Positions 7,157-17,076 of a DNA stretch of 64,000 nucleotides are shown in pieces (positions within the stretch are counted from its first letter, which is position 1; every line of letters begins with the position of its first letter). Origin of the DNA: Mangrovibacter phragmitis (GTDB lineage Bacteria; Pseudomonadota; Gammaproteobacteria; Enterobacterales; Enterobacteriaceae); NCBI RefSeq assembly GCF_001655675.1, contig NZ_LYRP01000043.1:1-64000 (forward strand), given 5' to 3'. The position numbers and the translations under genes were made by a program. The notes under the pieces were generated by a model. The model was not told the DNA's origin and did not search any database. It worked only from the letters and a program-made list of their open reading frames with translations.

Positions 7157-8458
7157 TCAGCCGCCATTAATGTTAAACAGAGACGGTTGCTCCACGGCCA
7201 GAGTGGTGGCCCGGGTGAGTTTGGTCAGCTCCTGCTCACAGATAATAAAGGGTGGCATCAGGTAGATTAGCCGCCCGAAGGGTCTTACCCAGACACCTTC
7301 ATCCACAAAGAAGCGTTGCAATGCGGCCATATTTACCGGATGCACGGTTTCTACAACACCAATTGCCCCCAGTACCCGCACATCTTTTACTAACGCTGAC
7401 TGTGCCAGTGGCTGTAACTGTGCCTGTAGCTGGCGTTCAATTTTGGCAACCTGTGTTTGCCACTCACCAGTTTGCAGAATATCCAGGCTGGCACAGGCTG
7501 CGGCACAGGCCAGCGGGTTTCCCATAAATGTCGGGCCATGCATAAAACAGCCTGCCTCGCCATTACTGATAGTCCCGGCAATCTCCCTGCGGGCAAGCGT
7601 GGCGGAAAGGGTCATCGTACCGCCAGTCAGCGCTTTGCCCAGACACAGAATATCGGGGCTGATTTGGGCATGTTCACAGGCGAACAGCTTACCTGTTCGG
7701 CCAAAGCCGGTGGCAATTTCATCGGCAATCAGCAAAATGCCTTCGCGGTCACACATTTGCCGCACGCGCTTAAGCCAGTTGGGGTGGTAGAAACGCATGC
7801 CACCGGCACCCTGAACCACTGGCTCCAGGATGATGGCGGCAATTTCGTCACGGTGTGCCGCCAGCAACCGGGCGAAGGCAATAACATCCTGTTCATTCCA
7901 TTCGTCATCGAACCTGGATTGCGGGGCCGGGGCAAAAATATTATCCGGCAGGTAGCCTTTCCACAGGCTGTGCATGGAGTTATCCGGGTCACAGACCGAC
8001 ATAGCAGCAAACGTATCGCCGTGGTAACCGTGGCGAAACGTCATAAACCGGCGGCGTGGCTGGCCTTTTGCCTGCCAGTATTGCAATGCCATTTTCATGG
8101 CGACTTCAACAGCTACCGAGCCAGAATCAGCCAGAAAGACACACTCCAGCCCGTCCGGGGTCATCTCAACCAGCTTGCGGCACAACGTTATGGCGGGCGC
8201 ATGGGTAATGCCACCAAACATCACATGGGGCATCGTATCAATTTGCTGCTTCATTGCCTGTGTCAGGTGTGGGTGGTTATAGCCATGAATTGCCGCCCAC
8301 CATGAAGACATCCCGTCTACCAGTTGTCTGCCATCCGCAAGTGTCAGAGTACAACCTTGCGTGCTGGTGACCGGGTAAACCGGTAATGGATTGGTCATCG
8401 ACGTATACGGGTGCCAGATATGGCGCTGGTCGAAATCCAGACCATGTTGATCGATCAT
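7157..8458 (-). CDS. bioA: Adenosylmethionine-8-amino-7-oxononanoate aminotransferase
   Basis: A 433-residue class-III, PLP-dependent aminotransferase that makes 7,8-diaminopelargonate from KAPA using S-adenosylmethionine as amino donor, the third-last step of biotin synthesis. Visible motifs are [11 protein letters not shown], the [15 protein letters not shown] cofactor loop, the [12 protein letters not shown] strand and the PLP lysine in [10 protein letters not shown] (about residue 275). I choose ATG 8458, directly after the operator as in E. coli; an in-frame ATG at 8473 lies inside the operator half-site and has no ribosome site. It is transcribed away from bioBFCD and repressed by BirA through the shared control region. 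Confidence 0.95.
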   Translation of the reverse strand: MIDQHGLDFDQRHIWHPYTSMTNPLPVYPVTSTQGCTLTLADGRQLVDGMSSWWAAIHGYNHPHLTQAMKQQIDTMPHVMFGGITHAPAITLCRKLVEMTPDGLECVFLADSGSVAVEVAMKMALQYWQAKGQPRRRFMTFRHGYHGDTFAAMSVCDPDNSMHSLWKGYLPDNIFAPAPQSRFDDEWNEQDVIAFARLLAAHRDEIAAIILEPVVQGAGGMRFYHPNWLKRVRQMCDREGILLIADEIATGFGRTGKLFACEHAQISPDILCLGKALTGGTMTLSATLARREIAGTISNGEAGCFMHGPTFMGNPLACAAACASLDILQTGEWQTQVAKIERQLQAQLQPLAQSALVKDVRVLGAIGVVETVHPVNMAALQRFFVDEGVWVRPFGRLIYLMPPFIICEQELTKLTRATTLAVEQPSLFNINGG

Positions 8459-8462
8459 ATTC

Positions 8463-8495
8463 TTGTAAACCATTTTAAAAAGATTTAGTTTACGA
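8463..8495. promoter_or_regulatory. bioO: BirA (biotin) operator, proximal to bioA
   Basis: Left half TTGTAAACC (8463-8471) and right half AGTTTACGA (8487-8495), with GTAAAC and GTTTAC 17 bp apart. It matches the E. coli bio operator in position and in its A+T centre, although the right half is weaker. Biotinyl-AMP-bound BirA dimers would block the overlapping divergent promoters here. Confidence 0.85.
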
Positions 8496-8504
8496 CACTA
8501 AAGC

Positions 8505-8540
8505 ATGTAAACCAAAAATAACAGCCTTTAGTTTACAACT
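8505..8540. promoter_or_regulatory. Second BirA-type operator, proximal to bioB
   Basis: ATGTAAACC (8505-8513) and AGTTTACAA (8530-8538), with GTAAAC and GTTTAC 18 bp apart, the same spacing as the E. coli bio operator. It lies about 43 bp from the first operator on the bioB side, upstream of the bioB ribosome site. By half-site match it is at least as good as the first. Confidence 0.7.
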
Positions 8541-8584
8541 ATCAGCTCAGATTACAGCTCATATCACTTATTCTGGAGATGCCA

Positions 8585-9622
8585 GTGGCACATACTCAAC
8601 GTTGGACAATGTCGCAAGTTACCGCTCTGTTTGAAAAACCGCTTCTTGAACTTCTGTTCGAGGCTCAACAGGTACATCGCCAGCATTTTGATCCTCAGCA
8701 GGTTCAGGTCAGCACCTTGCTGTCGATTAAAACCGGGGCCTGCCCGGAAGATTGTAAGTACTGCCCACAAAGTGCCCGTTATAAAACAGGCCTGGAATCA
8801 GAACGCCTGATGGAGGTGGAGCAGGTGCTGGCTTCTGCCAAAAAAGCGAAAGCAGCAGGTTCAGGCCGCTTCTGTATGGGGGCTGCGTGGAAGAACCCTC
8901 AGGACCGCGATATGCCGTACCTGGAACAAATGGTGAAAGGGGTTAAAGCGCTGGGGCTGGAAGCCTGTATGACACTGGGCACACTGACTGGCAGCCAGGC
9001 ACAACGGCTGGCGGACGCCGGGCTGGATTACTATAACCATAACCTGGACACCTCACCCGAATTTTACGGCAACATTATTACCACCCGTACTTACCAGGAG
9101 CGCCTCGATACTCTGGGCAAAGTACGTGATGCCGGAATTAAAGTGTGTTCAGGGGGAATAGTGGGCCTGGGGGAAAGCGTAAACGACCGTGCCAGTTTGT
9201 TGCTGCAACTGGCAAACCTGCCCACACCTCCGGAAAGTGTGCCGGTTAATATGCTGGTGAAAGTGAAAGGCACACCACTGGCAGACAACGACGATGTTGA
9301 TCCTTTTGATTTTATCCGCACCATTGCGGTAGCCCGTATCATGATGCCTTCTTCCTGGGTCCGCTTATCCGCCGGGCGTGAGCAAATGAATGAACAAACC
9401 CAGGCCATGTGTTTTATGGCAGGGGCTAACTCGGTGTTCTATGGCTGCAAACTGCTCACCACACCTAATCCTGAAGAAGATAAAGACCTGCAATTGTTCC
9501 GCAAACTGGGGATCAACCCGCAAACCACACAAGTCAGCCATGGAGATAACGCCCAGGAAAGTGAATTAACTGAGCAGTTATTACATGCAGACACCGAACA
9601 ATTTTACAATGCCGCACTCTGA
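8585..9622 (+). CDS. bioB: Biotin synthase
   Basis: A 345-residue radical-SAM enzyme that inserts sulfur into dethiobiotin, the last step of biotin synthesis. The radical-SAM cysteines CPEDCKYC fall at about 53, 57 and 60; the conserved [37 protein letters not shown] and RLSAGREQM segments are present. I choose GTG at 8585 because TCTGGAG sits six bases ahead and the product then starts [11 protein letters not shown], colinear with E. coli MAHRPRWTLSQ. An ATG at 8579 directly abuts the GGAG and is less likely. First gene of bioBFCD; its TGA overlaps the bioF ATG (TGATG). Confidence 0.96.
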   Translation: MAHTQRWTMSQVTALFEKPLLELLFEAQQVHRQHFDPQQVQVSTLLSIKTGACPEDCKYCPQSARYKTGLESERLMEVEQVLASAKKAKAAGSGRFCMGAAWKNPQDRDMPYLEQMVKGVKALGLEACMTLGTLTGSQAQRLADAGLDYYNHNLDTSPEFYGNIITTRTYQERLDTLGKVRDAGIKVCSGGIVGLGESVNDRASLLLQLANLPTPPESVPVNMLVKVKGTPLADNDDVDPFDFIRTIAVARIMMPSSWVRLSAGREQMNEQTQAMCFMAGANSVFYGCKLLTTPNPEEDKDLQLFRKLGINPQTTQVSHGDNAQESELTEQLLHADTEQFYNAAL

Positions 9623-10776
9623 TGAGCTGGTCGCAACGTATTGATAACGCGCTGTCAGCACGGCGCGAGCAAGGTCTGTGGCGCGCAAGGCAGGTGCGCC
9701 ACCCGGGCACTGAGCGCATGTTCTCCGACGGGCAGCAGCAGTGGCTTAACTTTGCCAGTAACGATTACTTAGGGATGAGCCAGCACCCTGCGGTTATCCG
9801 CGCCTGGCAAGCCGGAGCCGCGCGCTATGGTGTGGGAAGTGGTGGCTCCGGCCATGTCACTGGCTATACCCGCGCCCATGCTGAGCTGGAAACGTCTCTG
9901 GCTGGCTGGCTGGGCTACCCGCGCGCCTTACTGTTTATTTCTGGTTTTGCAGCCAACCATGCTGTAATCAGCGCACTAATGCAGCAAGGCGACAGGCTGC
10001 TGGCCGATAAGCTGAGTCATGCCTCGTTACTGGAAGCAGCTATACAGTCACCTGCCGTGTTGCGCCGTTTTGCACATAATGATGCCGGTTCTCTGGGGCG
10101 TTTACTTGCTGGTGGGCATACCGCAGAGCAACTGGTGGTCACGGAAGGGGTGTTCAGTATGGATGGCGACCAGGCACCACTACCTGAACTGGCCCGGCTT
10201 GCCGGGCAGTCTGGTGCGTGGTTGATGGTGGATGACGCCCATGGCATTGGCGTGCAGGGCGAGGGAGGCAGGGGAAGTTGCTGGCAGGCCGGTATTCAGC
10301 CAGATGTTCTGGTGGTGACCTTTGGTAAAGCCTTCGGTGCCAGTGGGGCTGCGGTATTGTGCAGTGAAGCCGTTGCCGATTACCTGGTCCAGTTTGCCCG
10401 CCACCTGATTTACAGCACATCGCTCCCACCTGCACAGGCCGAAGCACTCAGCGCCGCACTGGCCGTGATCCGCCACGCTGATGAAGCCCGGGAAGCACTT
10501 CAGCGCCATATTGGGCATTTCCGGGCCGGAGCGGCGGGTTTGCCCTGGGCGCTGTGTGAGTCATCTACGGCGATTCAGCCACTGATAATTGGTGATAATG
10601 CCCGTGCATTGCACCTTGCTCAGTGCCTGCGCGAGCAGGGCATCTGGGTGACAGCGATACGCCCGCCGACCGTTCCACCCGGTACCGCCCGGTTGCGTTT
10701 CACATTGACGGCGGCTCACCAGCCAGAAGATATCGACCGCTTACTGGAGGTGTTGTATGCCCTTGCCCGTGAATAA
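9622..10776 (+). CDS. bioF: 8-amino-7-oxononanoate (KAPA) synthase
   Basis: A 384-residue PLP enzyme of the alpha-oxoamine synthase family that condenses pimeloyl-ACP with alanine. [14 protein letters not shown] near the N-terminus, the glycine-rich [13 protein letters not shown] loop, VDDAHGIG, and the PLP lysine in [12 protein letters not shown] (about residue 236) are all present. The length equals E. coli BioF. Its ATG overlaps the bioB stop, and its 3' end overlaps bioC by 20 bp, so the four genes are translated as a tight operon. Confidence 0.96.
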   Translation: MSWSQRIDNALSARREQGLWRARQVRHPGTERMFSDGQQQWLNFASNDYLGMSQHPAVIRAWQAGAARYGVGSGGSGHVTGYTRAHAELETSLAGWLGYPRALLFISGFAANHAVISALMQQGDRLLADKLSHASLLEAAIQSPAVLRRFAHNDAGSLGRLLAGGHTAEQLVVTEGVFSMDGDQAPLPELARLAGQSGAWLMVDDAHGIGVQGEGGRGSCWQAGIQPDVLVVTFGKAFGASGAAVLCSEAVADYLVQFARHLIYSTSLPPAQAEALSAALAVIRHADEAREALQRHIGHFRAGAAGLPWALCESSTAIQPLIIGDNARALHLAQCLREQGIWVTAIRPPTVPPGTARLRFTLTAAHQPEDIDRLLEVLYALARE

Positions 10777-11515
10777 AGCAGCCGTGGCGGCAGCCTTTGG
10801 GCGTGCTGCTTCTGGTTACGACAAACATGCGCAATTTCAACGTGAAAGCGGCCAGCAGCTTATTACCATGCTGGGTGACATTTCTCCTTCCCGGGTACTG
10901 GACGCCGGGTGCGGTACCGGCTGGTTCAGCCGCTACTGGCATCAGCGTGGTGCAGCTGTTACCGGACTGGATCTCTCCGTTGCCATGCTGGAGCAGGCAA
11001 GCCTGCACAGCCCGGCAATAGAGTTCCTGTGTGGCGATATAGAAGCATTGCCACTTCCTGATGCCAGTGTTGATCTCGCCTGGAGCAATCTTGCTATTCA
11101 GTGGTGCGCGGATCTACGCCTGGCGCTGAGTGAACTCTGCCGGGTAACCCGCCCCGGAGGGCATGTCGCGTTCACAACACTGGCAGCAGGGTCGCTGCGT
11201 GAATTACACCAGGCATGGCGTGCGGTTGACCAGCGTAGCCATGGCAACCACTTCCTGCCCCGGCAAGCCATTGACGACGCCTGTCGCGGCTGGCAGTGCC
11301 AAATAAACACAGTCACCGTACGTGAACGCTGGGCTGATGTGCTGAGCGCAATGCGTTCCCTGAAAGGAATTGGCGCCACGCATTTGCACGCCGGGCGCGC
11401 CCCTGCCACGTTAACCCGGCAACAGCTTCAGGCGCTGTCACTGGCCTGGCCGCAGGAGGCGGGTGAATACCTGTTAAGTTACCAGTTAATAGTAGGAGTG
11501 ATTACGCGTGAGTAA
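10757..11515 (+). CDS. bioC: Malonyl-ACP O-methyltransferase BioC
   Basis: A 252-residue class-I SAM methyltransferase. It caps the malonyl carboxyl group so that fatty-acid synthase can build the pimeloyl chain. The SAM-binding loop [11 protein letters not shown] is at about 47-57, and [11 protein letters not shown] and [13 protein letters not shown] are BioC-specific. The start ATG 10757 has TGGAGG seven to eight bases ahead. It overlaps bioF by 20 bp and bioD by 8 bp. The partner esterase BioH is encoded elsewhere in enterics and is not in this window. Confidence 0.95.
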   Translation: MPLPVNKAAVAAAFGRAASGYDKHAQFQRESGQQLITMLGDISPSRVLDAGCGTGWFSRYWHQRGAAVTGLDLSVAMLEQASLHSPAIEFLCGDIEALPLPDASVDLAWSNLAIQWCADLRLALSELCRVTRPGGHVAFTTLAAGSLRELHQAWRAVDQRSHGNHFLPRQAIDDACRGWQCQINTVTVRERWADVLSAMRSLKGIGATHLHAGRAPATLTRQQLQALSLAWPQEAGEYLLSYQLIVGVITRE

Positions 11516-12188
11516 ACGTTGGTTTGTTACGGGAACGGATACTGAGGTCGGGAAAACTGTTGCCAGTTGTGCGCTGTTACAGGCGGCAGCACAGCACGGG
11601 TTTTGTACTGCTGGTTACAAGCCAGTGGCGTCAGGCAGTGAATCCACGCCGGAAGGAATACGTAACAGTGATGCACTGGCTTTGCAGCGCAACAGTACCG
11701 TACCGCTGGCCTACCACCAGGTAAACCCACTGGTCTTTCTGGAACCCACTTCGCCGCATCTGGTCAGCCGGGATACCGGGCAGCCCATTACCTTTCCCGT
11801 AATCTCTGCCGGGTTAGCTGCGCTGGAGCCTCTTGCCAGTTGGGTACAGGTTGAAGGTGCTGGTGGCTGGTTCACGCCACTGAGCGAAGAGAACACTTTT
11901 GCTGACTGGGTGGTGCAGGAACAATTGCCAGTGATTCTGGTGGTGGGGGTTAAACTTGGGTGTATCAATCACGCCATGCTGACTTTACAGGCAATTCGCC
12001 AGTCCGGGTTACCTGTTGCAGGCTGGATTGCTAATACTGTATTACCGCCAGGCGCTCGTCATCTGGATTATCTGTCAACATTACGCCAGCGGCTGGACGC
12101 GCCTTTTCTGGGAGAAATTCCTTTTCTGGAACACGCGGAAACACATACCAATCTTGGGCAGTATCTTGATATCACTGCCCTGATTTAA
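11508..12188 (+). CDS. bioD: Dethiobiotin synthetase
   Basis: A 226-residue ATP-dependent carboxylase that closes the ureido ring of dethiobiotin from diaminopelargonate and CO2. The P-loop variant GTDTEVGKT is at about 8-16, and VEGAGGWFTPL is the conserved substrate strand. It starts at GTG 11508 inside the last codons of bioC, with AGTAGGAG upstream. Last gene of the operon. No obvious terminator follows; the convergent ABC gene begins 11 bp beyond the stop. Confidence 0.95.
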   Translation: MSKRWFVTGTDTEVGKTVASCALLQAAAQHGFCTAGYKPVASGSESTPEGIRNSDALALQRNSTVPLAYHQVNPLVFLEPTSPHLVSRDTGQPITFPVISAGLAALEPLASWVQVEGAGGWFTPLSEENTFADWVVQEQLPVILVVGVKLGCINHAMLTLQAIRQSGLPVAGWIANTVLPPGARHLDYLSTLRQRLDAPFLGEIPFLEHAETHTNLGQYLDITALI

Positions 12189-12198
12189 TCTTGCGGCA

Positions 12199-12909
12199 TT
12201 ACGGTGCTATCCAGTCTGAAACCATATTGTCATCCAGCATTGTCAGGTCGCCCTGTGCAACGTTGCGCCCGCGATGCAGCAGGCAAAATTTATCCGCCAC
12301 CCAACGGATAAATGACAACCGTTGTTCAACCAGCAGTATTGTCAGGCCAAATTCCTGGTTCAGGCGGCGTAATGTCTGGCCCAGGTCCTGAATAAAACTG
12401 GTGCCGCGGCCATTAGTCGGTTCGTCCAGAATCAACAGTTTGGGGTCGTTCACCAGCGCTCTTGCCAGTGCCAGTTGCTGTTGCGTATCGCCAGCCAGGT
12501 CACCACCACGTACCTGGCGCAGGGTATACAATTCCGGGAACAATTCATAAACCAGCGGCGAAATTCGCTTATGTTGTTCACCTGCAGCCATCATGGCGAT
12601 ATGCAGGTTCTCTTCCACACTCAATTGAGAGAAAATCCGTTTATCCTGAGGAACATAGCCTATTCCCAGGGCTGTACGCCCCTCTGGCGGGCGGGTCAGC
12701 AAATCTTCTGGCGGGCAGCCTTGTGCCTGCCAGAGCATACTGCCACTTTGTACCGGTATATGGCCGGTAATACAGTTCACCAGCGTTGTTTTACCAACGC
12801 CAGGCGCGCCAAGCAGGCAAATGCATTGCCCTGTGGGCAAGTCCAGGTCAACATTCCATAATGTATGTTTTTCACCATAAAATTGGTTAACAGCACGTAA
12901 ACTCAACAT
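12199..12909 (-). CDS. Orphan UrtE-like ABC transporter ATPase with degraded signature motif
   Basis: A 236-residue ATP-binding subunit most like UrtE/LivF of urea and branched-chain amino acid importers; the MLSLRAVNQFYGEKHTLWNV start and YELFPELYTLR segment point to UrtE. Walker A GAPGVGKTT (34-42) and Walker B LLILDEP (158-164) are intact, but the ABC signature, normally LSGGQQQ, reads LAGDTQQQ (138-145), and the region after Walker B (TNGRGTSF) is also unusual. No permease, binding protein or urease gene is nearby. In E. coli bioD and uvrB are adjacent, so this is an extra gene. AGGAGGACATT ahead of the ATG is a strong ribosome site. Either a decaying relic or a repurposed ATPase; the frame is fully open. 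Confidence 0.75.
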   Translation of the reverse strand: MLSLRAVNQFYGEKHTLWNVDLDLPTGQCICLLGAPGVGKTTLVNCITGHIPVQSGSMLWQAQGCPPEDLLTRPPEGRTALGIGYVPQDKRIFSQLSVEENLHIAMMAAGEQHKRISPLVYELFPELYTLRQVRGGDLAGDTQQQLALARALVNDPKLLILDEPTNGRGTSFIQDLGQTLRRLNQEFGLTILLVEQRLSFIRWVADKFCLLHRGRNVAQGDLTMLDDNMVSDWIAP

Positions 12910-12937
12910 AATGTCCTCCTCCCGGACCGGTTGTACG

Positions 12938-13225
12938 TCAGGCTATTCCACTCAGGCGTAAATTCACCCGGCGCTGGTAACCACTCATATAACCACAGCG
13001 TCCTGCATCACTTTCTGCCAACAGGAAAGGGGTTGAGCTCCAGTCTGGTAATCTGTGCAATTCTCTTGCCAGAAAGCGTAACCACGACAGAAATTTCCAC
13101 GAACCAGGACGATACTTACAAAAAACACTGGTTTTGCACCCCACAACTAAGACTTTGGTTGCACTGTGCACTTTGGCAGTGCTTTGCTGAGGATAATTTT
13201 GGTGCAGCGTGTTGACACAAAACAA
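12938..13225 (-). pseudogene. Possible 3' remnant of a gene upstream of the UrtE-like gene
   Basis: A 95-codon minus-strand frame ending 28 bp before the ABC gene. The last ~50 residues (WLRFLARELHRLPDW then STPFLLAESDAGRCGYMSGY) look protein-like, while the first part does not and has no ribosome site. It may be the tail of a deleted operon partner. I do not recognise the family; it is not the UrtD C-terminus that would be expected in a urea transporter operon. A chance frame is possible. Confidence 0.25.
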
Positions 13226-13377
13226 ATCCCTGTCTGGTCTGGTGCAAATTTTGTTATCAGGTCATCAACAAAAAAGAGGGCTGCCAGCGAAAAAATTTTG
13301 CCGGAAAATTTTTTATACGCTGTTTTTGTAAGAAAGCCGCAATTCAGCGGACTATGTCCTTAAAGGGCTTAAAGCAG

Positions 13378-13400
13378 TTATCCACTATTCCTGTGGATAA
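13378..13400. promoter_or_regulatory. Pair of convergent DnaA boxes
   Basis: TTATCCACT (13378-13386) and the inverted TGTGGATAA (13392-13400, perfect TTATCCACA on the other strand). A weaker third box, TGGGGATAA, is at 13601-13609. DnaA boxes are known upstream of E. coli uvrB, so the arrangement seems conserved. Confidence 0.65.
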
Positions 13401-13699
13401 CCTTGTGCATTAGAGTTAGAAAACTCACGGCAGGCGAGAGAATACGCGGCTTTCACCTGAATTGATGTTAAAGCCACCTTTATTTAAATAGTAATAAATA
13501 TCAAATAGTTATATAAAATCAATCCTTCACGGTAATGCTGCGGGTTGTGTCTTAAAACTTTCATGACATCTCTTGACAATTGTTAAAAATGGAAAAATTC
13601 TGGGGATAACCTGGTCATTGCGGATCTTGCTGGTATAAACAGCGGGTGTTTGTGCCAAACATGTCATTTTGTACTGTCATTTAGCGCGCTCACTACCGA

Positions 13700-13719
13700 T
13701 ACTGGTTATTTAGCCAGTA
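13700..13719. promoter_or_regulatory. LexA (SOS) box of uvrB
   Basis: TACTGGTTATTTAGCCAGTA is a 20-bp imperfect palindrome with the outer TACTG...CAGTA of the LexA consensus and CTGG/CCAG in place of CTGT/ACAG. It lies 76 bp before the uvrB start, where an SOS operator is expected. Confidence 0.75.
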
Positions 13720-13794
13720 ATTAGGGTTGGCAAAAAACGGTATGGCAGTTAAAATTGCATCTTCCTCCCGCCATGGTGCAACAGGTCTTCTCTT

Positions 13795-15816
13795 ATGAGT
13801 AAATTGTTCAAATTACACTCCAGCTTTACGCCATCCGGGGACCAGCCCGATGCCATTCGTCGCCTGTCTGAAGGGCTGGAAGATGGCCTGGCGCACCAGA
13901 CACTGCTCGGTGTAACCGGATCAGGGAAGACATTTACCATCGCGAATGTTATTGCAGACCTGCAACGCCCTACGATGGTGCTGGCACCTAACAAAACACT
14001 GGCGGCGCAGCTCTATGGCGAAATGAAAGCGTTTTTCCCGGAAAATGCGGTTGAGTATTTTGTTTCTTATTACGATTACTACCAGCCGGAAGCCTATGTT
14101 CCCAGCTCTGACACCTTTATAGAAAAAGACGCATCAGTAAATGAGCACATCGAACAGATGCGGCTTTCAGCCACCAAAGCACTGCTGGAACGGCGTGATG
14201 TGGTTGTAGTGGCATCTGTTTCTGCCATTTATGGTCTGGGTGACCCGGACCTTTACCTGAAAATGATGCTGCACCTGACGGCCGGAATGCTGATTGACCA
14301 GCGCGCTATTTTGCGTCGCCTGGCAGAGTTGCAGTACACCCGTAACGACCAGGTGTTCCAGCGCGGTACTTTCCGGGTACGTGGTGAAGTTATCGATATC
14401 TTCCCGGCGGAATCTGATGATATCGCCCTGCGGGTTGAATTGTTTGATGAGGAAGTTGAACGGTTGTCGTTATTTGACCCACTAACCGGGCAGGTGGAGT
14501 CTGTTATCCCGCGCTTTACTATTTACCCGAAAACCCATTACGTCACACCCCGCGAACGTATTTTGCAGGCGATGGAAGAAATCAAAACCGAACTGGCGGA
14601 CCGGCGCAAGGTGTTACTGGCAAATAATAAATTACTCGAAGAGCAACGCATCACCCAGCGTACACAGTTTGACCTCGAAATGATGAATGAACTGGGGTAT
14701 TGCTCGGGAATTGAAAACTACTCGCGCTTTCTTTCCGGGCGCGGACCGGGAGAGCCGCCACCAACATTGTTTGACTACCTGCCCGCAGATGGCCTGCTGG
14801 TTATCGATGAATCTCACGTTACCGTGCCGCAAATAGGCGGGATGTACCGCGGTGACCGGGCACGTAAAGAAACGCTGGTTGAATATGGTTTCCGGTTGCC
14901 TTCCGCGCTGGATAACCGCCCACTCAAATTCGAAGAATTTGAAGCCCTGGCACCGCAAACCATTTATGTTTCTGCCACACCGGGTAATTACGAGCTGGAT
15001 AAATCCGGCGGTGAAGTAATAGACCAGGTTGTACGCCCTACAGGTCTGCTGGATCCACTGATAGAAGTGCGCCCGGTAGCTACTCAGGTGGACGATTTGC
15101 TCTCAGAAATTCGCAAGCGCACGGCCATTAATGAACGAGTGCTGGTTACCACTCTGACGAAACGTATGGCGGAAGACCTTACCGAATACCTTGAAGAGCA
15201 CGGTGCCCGTGTGCGCTACCTGCACTCCGATATCGACACAGTCGAACGCATGGAGATTATCCGCGATTTGCGCCTGGGCGAGTTTGATGTACTGGTGGGG
15301 ATTAACTTGTTGCGCGAAGGCCTGGATATGCCGGAAGTGTCGCTGGTGGCAATACTGGATGCTGATAAAGAAGGCTTCCTGCGTTCTGAGCGCTCACTGA
15401 TTCAGACTATTGGGCGTGCGGCGCGTAACCTCAACGGCATGGCGATTCTGTATGGCGATAAAATTACACCATCGATGGCAAAAGCCATTGGTGAAACCGA
15501 ACGCCGTCGCGAAAAACAGATGCTCTACAACAAAGAGCATGGCCTGGTGCCAAAAGGCCTGAACAAGAAAGTGGTGGATATCCTGGCGCTGGGCGAAGGG
15601 GTAATGAAAACCAAAGCGAAACGCGGTAAGACGCGTGGCGGAGACGCTGCTGCACGCACTGTCGCGCAAGATATGTCACCGAAGGCCATGGAGCAGAAAA
15701 TCCATGAACTGGAAACACAGATGATGACTCACGCGCAAAATCTGGAATTTGAAGAGGCGGCAAAATTACGCGACCAGCTACAGCAATTGCGCGCGTTGTT
15801 TATTGCTGCCTCATAA
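13795..15816 (+). CDS. uvrB: Excinuclease ABC subunit B
   Basis: 673 residues, as in E. coli. UvrB verifies DNA damage after loading by UvrA and recruits UvrC for dual incision in nucleotide excision repair. Helicase motif I GVTGSGKT spans 39-46, the damage-probing beta-hairpin region includes [14 protein letters not shown] (about 90-103), the DEAD-like box is VIDESHV, motif VI is QTIGRAARN, and a C-terminal UVR coiled-coil that contacts UvrC occupies about 630-668. Controlled by the LexA and DnaA boxes upstream. It ends 2 bp from the convergent ybhK stop. Confidence 0.97.
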   Translation: MSKLFKLHSSFTPSGDQPDAIRRLSEGLEDGLAHQTLLGVTGSGKTFTIANVIADLQRPTMVLAPNKTLAAQLYGEMKAFFPENAVEYFVSYYDYYQPEAYVPSSDTFIEKDASVNEHIEQMRLSATKALLERRDVVVVASVSAIYGLGDPDLYLKMMLHLTAGMLIDQRAILRRLAELQYTRNDQVFQRGTFRVRGEVIDIFPAESDDIALRVELFDEEVERLSLFDPLTGQVESVIPRFTIYPKTHYVTPRERILQAMEEIKTELADRRKVLLANNKLLEEQRITQRTQFDLEMMNELGYCSGIENYSRFLSGRGPGEPPPTLFDYLPADGLLVIDESHVTVPQIGGMYRGDRARKETLVEYGFRLPSALDNRPLKFEEFEALAPQTIYVSATPGNYELDKSGGEVIDQVVRPTGLLDPLIEVRPVATQVDDLLSEIRKRTAINERVLVTTLTKRMAEDLTEYLEEHGARVRYLHSDIDTVERMEIIRDLRLGEFDVLVGINLLREGLDMPEVSLVAILDADKEGFLRSERSLIQTIGRAARNLNGMAILYGDKITPSMAKAIGETERRREKQMLYNKEHGLVPKGLNKKVVDILALGEGVMKTKAKRGKTRGGDAAARTVAQDMSPKAMEQKIHELETQMMTHAQNLEFEEAAKLRDQLQQLRALFIAAS

Positions 15817-15818
15817 TC

Positions 15819-16727
15819 TTAGCTGCTTTTCTGTAGTGCCAGGTCGATGGCCTGGCGCAACCGCTGGCGGTCATGGCGGTAGGGGACATCACTGGCTGCC
15901 AGGGCAGTCTGGATCACGGTTTTGGCATCATGGCTTGCGGGTAGAGTGTTATATTCACCGGTAATAACCGTACTGATAACAGGTTTCCCTATTGCCTGCT
16001 CCATTATGTCCAGCCGCTCATCCAGCGTCAGTAAGGCCGCTGCGCTGTGCTCTTTCCCCAGATTATCAATAAACACCACTTTTGCCTGAGTACGGCGCAG
16101 TGCTTCAGTTAACTCAGGCATGAGTAAAATCGGCATCAGGCTGGTATAAAAACTTCCCGGTCCAATAATCACCAGGTCGGCTTTTTCCAGAGCCAGAACT
16201 GCTTCGCGGGTGGCACAAACCTGCGGGGACAATTGCAACCTTTGTGGAGGTACCCTGAGCTGGTCAATATTTACCTCTCCCCAAACTTCATGGCCCTCGT
16301 TATCTGTGGCCAGTAAATCCACAGGTTGCTCAGACATCGGGATCAAAAACGCATCCACATGCAGCCAGGTACGAATCAGGTTAATGGCTTCCAGTGGGCG
16401 TACACTCAGGTGATCGAGTGCTTTAAGAATTAAATTCCCCAGGTTGTGGCCAGCTAACTCGCCATTGCCACTAAACCGGTATTCAAATAACGCCGATGCC
16501 ACGCTCGGGTCGGTAATCAACTGGTTCACGCAATTACGCAGGTCGCCCCACGCAATGCCCCCTTCGGAACGGCGAATGCGCCCGGTTGAACCGCCATTGT
16601 CTGTGGTGGTGACAATGCCAGTCAGGCGTTGGCCTAAAAAGCCCAGTGCAGACATTACTCGTCCAAGCCCATGACCACCACCCAGAGTGACCACACAATC
16701 CAAATCGGCCAGTGCCCGGCTGCGCAT
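15819..16727 (-). CDS. ybhK: YvcK/CofD-like putative gluconeogenesis factor YbhK
   Basis: 302 residues, equal to E. coli YbhK. A Rossmann-like protein of the 2-phospho-L-lactate transferase (CofD)/YvcK family. The GGGHGLGR loop at about 16-23, the [13 protein letters not shown] motif at about 41-53 and the [15 protein letters not shown] strand mark the family. Relatives in Bacillus bind UDP-sugars and affect gluconeogenic growth and cell shape; the enterobacterial role is unproven. Converges on uvrB and diverges from moaA across the riboswitch region. Confidence 0.92.
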   Translation of the reverse strand: MRSRALADLDCVVTLGGGHGLGRVMSALGFLGQRLTGIVTTTDNGGSTGRIRRSEGGIAWGDLRNCVNQLITDPSVASALFEYRFSGNGELAGHNLGNLILKALDHLSVRPLEAINLIRTWLHVDAFLIPMSEQPVDLLATDNEGHEVWGEVNIDQLRVPPQRLQLSPQVCATREAVLALEKADLVIIGPGSFYTSLMPILLMPELTEALRRTQAKVVFIDNLGKEHSAAALLTLDERLDIMEQAIGKPVISTVITGEYNTLPASHDAKTVIQTALAASDVPYRHDRQRLRQAIDLALQKSS

Positions 16728-16962
16728 AGGTTTTCCTTATAAAACATATTTACTCCTTAAATTACCTGAATAGCGGTTAAAAGACGAACCTTTGGCAAGG
16801 GAAAATGACATCTGTCAAAGCAATGCCTGCAAACAACAGCTATTTTGTCGCGAAAATGCAGAATTGTGTCGATATATACTTGTTTATATAGCGAAAGTCG
16901 TCTGGCGCTTCATGCCAGAAAGCGCTACTATCCTGCTAACCCGGTTTCAGAAATCTGAAACT

Positions 16963-17071
16963 GACACTCAAGCCCTGGCGCCTGTGTCGCAAGATATGGT
17001 GCCCTGGCCGTGGCGATGCGTCGTCACCAGGGTGCAGAAAGAAATGCCTGCATCTCCCGTATTTGGAAAGG
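16963..17071 (+). ncRNA. Molybdenum cofactor (Moco) riboswitch upstream of moaA
   Basis: The leader resembles the Moco RNA motif known from E. coli moaA: an opening CTCAAGCC, a long stem built from GTGCCCTGG and CCAGGGTGC, the invariant CAGAAAGAAATGCCTGCATC strand and a 3' end CTCCCGTATTTGGAAAGG that includes the ribosome site. Cofactor binding is expected to shut off translation of the moa operon. A separate 7-bp hairpin GTTTCAG/CTGAAAC precedes it at 16944-16961. The 349 bp between ybhK and moaA holds nothing else clear. Confidence 0.85.
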
Positions 17072-17076
17072 TGTAC

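Larger units (their letters stand above)
12910..13794. other. Long intergenic region upstream of uvrB
   Basis: 885 bp with no convincing complete gene. It holds the possible gene remnant at 12938-13225, two convergent DnaA boxes with a third weak one, and a LexA box close to uvrB. The middle (13260-13680) is AT-rich and looks like promoter sequence, with a TTGACA at about 13573. I cannot assign the individual uvrB promoters. Confidence 0.6.

Noticed and set aside
7457-8305. Long plus-strand frame of 282 codons opposite bioA
   Set aside because: It lies wholly within bioA on the other strand, has no ribosome site, and its residues match no family; it is a by-product of bioA codon usage.
16792-17076. 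N-terminal extension of MoaA
   Set aside because: This stretch is the Moco riboswitch and promoter region; the standard 329-residue protein starts at 17077.
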